Positions 61,890 through 64,000 of a stretch of 64,000 nucleotides of DNA are shown here, one piece after another. Within the stretch, counting starts at the first letter, position 1; each line of letters starts with the position of its first letter. The notes beneath the pieces were generated by a model. The model searched no databases, was not told the origin of the DNA, and saw only the letters and a program-made list of their open reading frames with translations. The DNA is from JANQMY01 sp965228775 (lineage in GTDB: Bacteria; Pseudomonadota; Alphaproteobacteria; JANQMY01), in assembly GCA_965228775.1 (NCBI GenBank), contig OZ245840.1, positions 4,464,001-4,528,000 of the forward strand, in the 5' to 3' direction. Made by a program: the position numbers and the translations under genes.

Positions 61890-62456
61890 CTATTTGAACA
61901 AGCCGTCGATTTCGTCTTGTGACATCGCGGGCCCGTCTTCTTTGCCGAATTCCTTGTCCGCATCCTCTCCACGGCGGCCAACGCCGTCCGGAAAGCCTTC
62001 GATCTTGAAGCGCCTGTCAGGTCCGAAGTAACCGTCTGACTCAACGAACGGACGCGGTGACTTTGCGACCCAATGAAGGCGATCGAATAGAATTGTGGGC
62101 GATACAGGTTTCGCGACCACCATGTTGGCGCCGGAGTCCCGTGCGCGAAACACATTGTTTGCTTGGGTGTGACTGGTCAGCACAAATATCGGAATTGTGC
62201 GATTCGAGAGGCTATCGTCGCCGCGAATTTGTTTGGTCAGCGCAAAACCATCCAATTCCGGCAGGTTGACGTCGCAGAGCATCACATCGACTTTTTTGTT
62301 CTTAACAATATCGAACGCGTTTGGTCCGCTGTCGCTTTCGATGACGCGCTCGACGCCGAAGTTCTTCAGAATGCGCGTGACGAGTGTTTGAAAATTCTTG
62401 CTGGCGTCTGCGACCAGAAAGTTGAGGTCTCTGAGATTAAGTGTTGCGCTTGCCAT
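61890..62456 (-). CDS. CheY-like response regulator with a FliM-type C-terminal peptide
   Basis: A 188-residue protein. The receiver domain covers about 8-130: acidic Asp17 in VADASKN, phosphorylation site Asp62 in VMLCDVNLPELDG, Thr in FVLTSHTQ and the conserved Lys in MVVAKPVSP. There is no DNA-binding output. A 55-residue tail (RPFVESDGYFGPDRRFK...) ends MSQDEIDGLFK, residues 178-188, which resembles the CheY-binding N-terminal peptide of FliM (SQxEIDALL). The Hpt-like gene follows. Confidence 0.88.
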   Translation of the reverse strand: MASATLNLRDLNFLVADASKNFQTLVTRILKNFGVERVIESDSGPNAFDIVKNKKVDVMLCDVNLPELDGFALTKQIRGDDSLSNRTIPIFVLTSHTQANNVFRARDSGANMVVAKPVSPTILFDRLHWVAKSPRPFVESDGYFGPDRRFKIEGFPDGVGRRGEDADKEFGKEDGPAMSQDEIDGLFK

Positions 62457-62619
62457 CCGCCGTCATCACCGATTAAGGGCGATGCTGATCCGGCCGCCCC
62501 AATATTGTCTTTCGGCGATTATCGAAAGTCTGGGTAAAAGTTTACTGAACTTTCCGTCGGCAGACGAAAATGTGAGCAGAGGCGTTTCGGTTAACGAAGC
62601 CTAAACAGGAAGGAGCGCC

Positions 62620-63534
62620 TTAGTCCGTGCCGCCGTTGACGAGTTTTGGGTAAACCGGCGACATCTCGATTGTTTCCGCCTCGTCGACGGCTAGTTCCCG
62701 ATTGAGCTCACGCTTCACTTCCGGCTTCAAATCCGAGCTCTGAAGCGGGCCAGGGAACTGACGATCGGCAACGTCCCGCACATAGTCAGAGGCGGCATCT
62801 TGCAGCTGTTCAGCTAGGTTCAAATAGCGGCGTGTGTGTTTGGGGACGAAATCGGAATAAAGCCCGAATAGATCGTGAAATACCTGGATCTGGCCATCAC
62901 AGTCGACACCCGATCCGATGCCGATTGTCGGAATGGACAGACGTTCTGTGATCATCGCAGCAAGCGACCGCGGGACCAACTCCAGCACGATGGCGAAAGC
63001 GCCAGCTTCCTCAAGTGCGAGGGCATCCTCAATCATCTCTTTCGCGGCATCAATGCTTTTGCCTTGAACGCGTGGGCCGCCGGTGGCGTTGGTGGATTGT
63101 GGGCAATAACCGATATGGCCGCACACCGGGATGCCTGCCTTAACAAGCTTTGCAACCGTGGGGGCCATATCTTTACCGCCCTCCAGCTTGACGGCGGAAC
63201 AGCCGGCTTCTTGCATCAGGCGCCCCGCATTGCGCAAAGCATCTTCAGGGTTCACTTGATATGTCATGAAAGGCAGATCGCCCACCACCAAGGCGCGCTT
63301 GGCGCCGCGTGCCACGGCCGCTGTATGATGGATCATGGCGTCGAGAGAAACCGACAGCGTTTTTTCGTGCCCCAGCACCACCATGCCAAGCGTATCCCCG
63401 ACCAGGATAAAGGGAATGCCTGCCGAATCCACGATTTGTGCCGATGTGTAGTCGTAAGCGGTAATGGCGGCAAATCGCTCGCCTTTGCGCTTTTTTGCAA
63501 TCAAATCACGTGGTGCGATGGGACGGTCATTCAT
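62620..63534 (-). CDS. panB: 3-methyl-2-oxobutanoate hydroxymethyltransferase
   Basis: A 304-residue PanB. TAYDYTSAQIVDSAGIPFILVGDTLGMVVLG (pieces TAYDYTSAQI and LVGDTLGMVVLG) holds the metal-binding Asp, VKLEGGKDM the next, and GHIGYCPQS and TIGIGSGVDCDGQIQVFHD the family C-terminal blocks. It makes ketopantoate, the first step of pantothenate and CoA synthesis. The protein carries a C-terminal extension of about 35 residues beyond the core. Monocistronic; panC is not adjacent. Confidence 0.96.
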   Translation of the reverse strand: MNDRPIAPRDLIAKKRKGERFAAITAYDYTSAQIVDSAGIPFILVGDTLGMVVLGHEKTLSVSLDAMIHHTAAVARGAKRALVVGDLPFMTYQVNPEDALRNAGRLMQEAGCSAVKLEGGKDMAPTVAKLVKAGIPVCGHIGYCPQSTNATGGPRVQGKSIDAAKEMIEDALALEEAGAFAIVLELVPRSLAAMITERLSIPTIGIGSGVDCDGQIQVFHDLFGLYSDFVPKHTRRYLNLAEQLQDAASDYVRDVADRQFPGPLQSSDLKPEVKRELNRELAVDEAETIEMSPVYPKLVNGGTD

Positions 63535-63619
63535 GGGTCAGACGCTCCGCTACGGTGTTCTATGAGGCGGAAGGTAGGGATTCCTGTCCTATCAGTCAAT
63601 GCTTAGGAAATTTGCATTG

Positions 63620-63639
63620 CTATAAGCTTTTACTTATAG
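63620..63639. promoter_or_regulatory. LysR-type operator candidate
   Basis: CTATAAG (63620-63626) and CTTATAG (63633-63639) are perfect 7-bp inverted repeats around ctttta, eight bases before the LysR gene and 86 bases before panB on the other strand. LysR proteins often bind such sites in divergent promoters. Confidence 0.5.
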
Positions 63640-63646
63640 TAAATTT

Positions 63647-64000
63647 ATGACACTCGAAGACCTGAGAATGTTTGTGGCGGCTTGCGAAGCCGGCAGCTTT
63701 AGTGCCCTTGCGCGCCAACTTGGCAAAACGCAATCCGCCGTCAGTCAGCATATCAGCCGGCTTGAAAAAGAGCTGGGCGTTCCGCTGCTGGAACGTAGCG
63801 GACGGGGTATTGCACCGACGGAAGCTGGAACAGTGTTCCGGGATCTCGCGCTGGAAGGCCTCGATTCGATAGAGGTCGGGTTGAAGCGCGTGCGTGAAAT
63901 ACGCGATGGGGAAGTGGGTACGCTGACGATAACGACCGGCGGAACAACCGTGCGGCATTTCTTGCGTCAGACGATCGTCGGTTTTCGCGAGCGCCATCCC
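63647..64000 (+). CDS. LysR-family regulator, N-terminal 118 residues (3' truncated)
   Basis: The start ATG 63647 is followed by the LysR HTH, MTLEDLRMFVAACEAGSFSALA, here as LEDLRMFVAACEAGSFS, then LGKTQSAVSQHISRLEKELG and LLERSGRGIAPTEAG, and by a linker helix. The effector domain begins TLTITTGGTTVRHFLRQ and runs off the window. It diverges from panB over a palindrome, so panB or its own gene may be the target. The true regulon cannot be told. Confidence 0.9.
   Translation, partial: MTLEDLRMFVAACEAGSFSALARQLGKTQSAVSQHISRLEKELGVPLLERSGRGIAPTEAGTVFRDLALEGLDSIEVGLKRVREIRDGEVGTLTITTGGTTVRHFLRQTIVGFRERHP

Noticed and set aside
62875..63606. 243-residue plus-strand frame opposite panB
   Set aside because: Antisense shadow of a strongly conserved gene; it crosses the panB promoter.

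Overview
The window reads as chromosomal DNA of an alphaproteobacterium. Supporting signs are moderately high GC, small intergenic gaps with frequent ATGA/GTGA overlaps, an alphaproteobacterial-type NuoH and chemotaxis proteins, several long TonB-dependent receptors, and dispersed palindromic repeats of the CGTCATTGCGA and CTTCGAGACG kinds. No genus can be fixed from sequence alone. There is no rRNA, tRNA, CRISPR array or insertion sequence that I can recognise. The window cuts an SDR gene at its left edge and a LysR gene at its right edge.

Region 1 (1-25 kb) is an accessory zone of detoxification and aromatic/lipid-type enzymes (glutathione transferases, LLM flavoprotein, desaturase, VOC proteins, CMD protein, intradiol dioxygenase, azoreductase, group D flavin monooxygenase), each with a local TetR, ArsR or AraC regulator. 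Interleaved are two iron loci, each preceded by a Fur-like box. Each holds a siderophore-type TonB receptor, a PepSY membrane protein and a small membrane-anchored protein (4.2-7.8 kb and 16.1-20.3 kb), which suggests periplasmic reduction of ferrisiderophores. A stand-alone nuoH (complex I subunit H) is translationally coupled to an AraC/GyrI-type effector-binding regulator (9.1-11.1 kb).

Region 2 (24-35 kb) is mixed: an alpha/beta hydrolase, a BaiN-like flavoprotein, an A/T-richer two-gene module of an XRE-ImmA/IrrE metalloprotease regulator plus an unrecognised partner, a probable small RNA with a strong terminator, a Baeyer-Villiger-type monooxygenase, an acyl-CoA dehydrogenase, a YHS protein, a PilJ-type sensor histidine kinase, and small envelope proteins.

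Region 3 (35.3-60 kb) is a nearly continuous nucleoside and purine catabolism island. Divergent blocks alc-uraD-puuE and uraH-xdhABC-puuD-allA-guaD-add take guanine, hypoxanthine and adenosine through urate and allantoin to glyoxylate and urea. A TonB receptor, an adenine-deaminase-type enzyme and a LOG-family nucleotide phosphoribohydrolase follow. Convergent to these is deoB-deoC-ALDH16-amn, which disposes of (deoxy)ribose phosphate and AMP. A divergent FCD-type GntR regulator plus purine nucleoside phosphorylase closes the island. Both the urate block and the receptor operon carry two TTGTYAACAA-like boxes exactly 23 bp apart, and a perfect TTGTTAACAA palindrome lies between deoB and the GntR gene. 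I infer one regulon.

Region 4 (60-64 kb) contains cheR, a His-less Hpt-like protein, a CheY-like regulator ending in a FliM-type peptide, panB and a truncated LysR gene.
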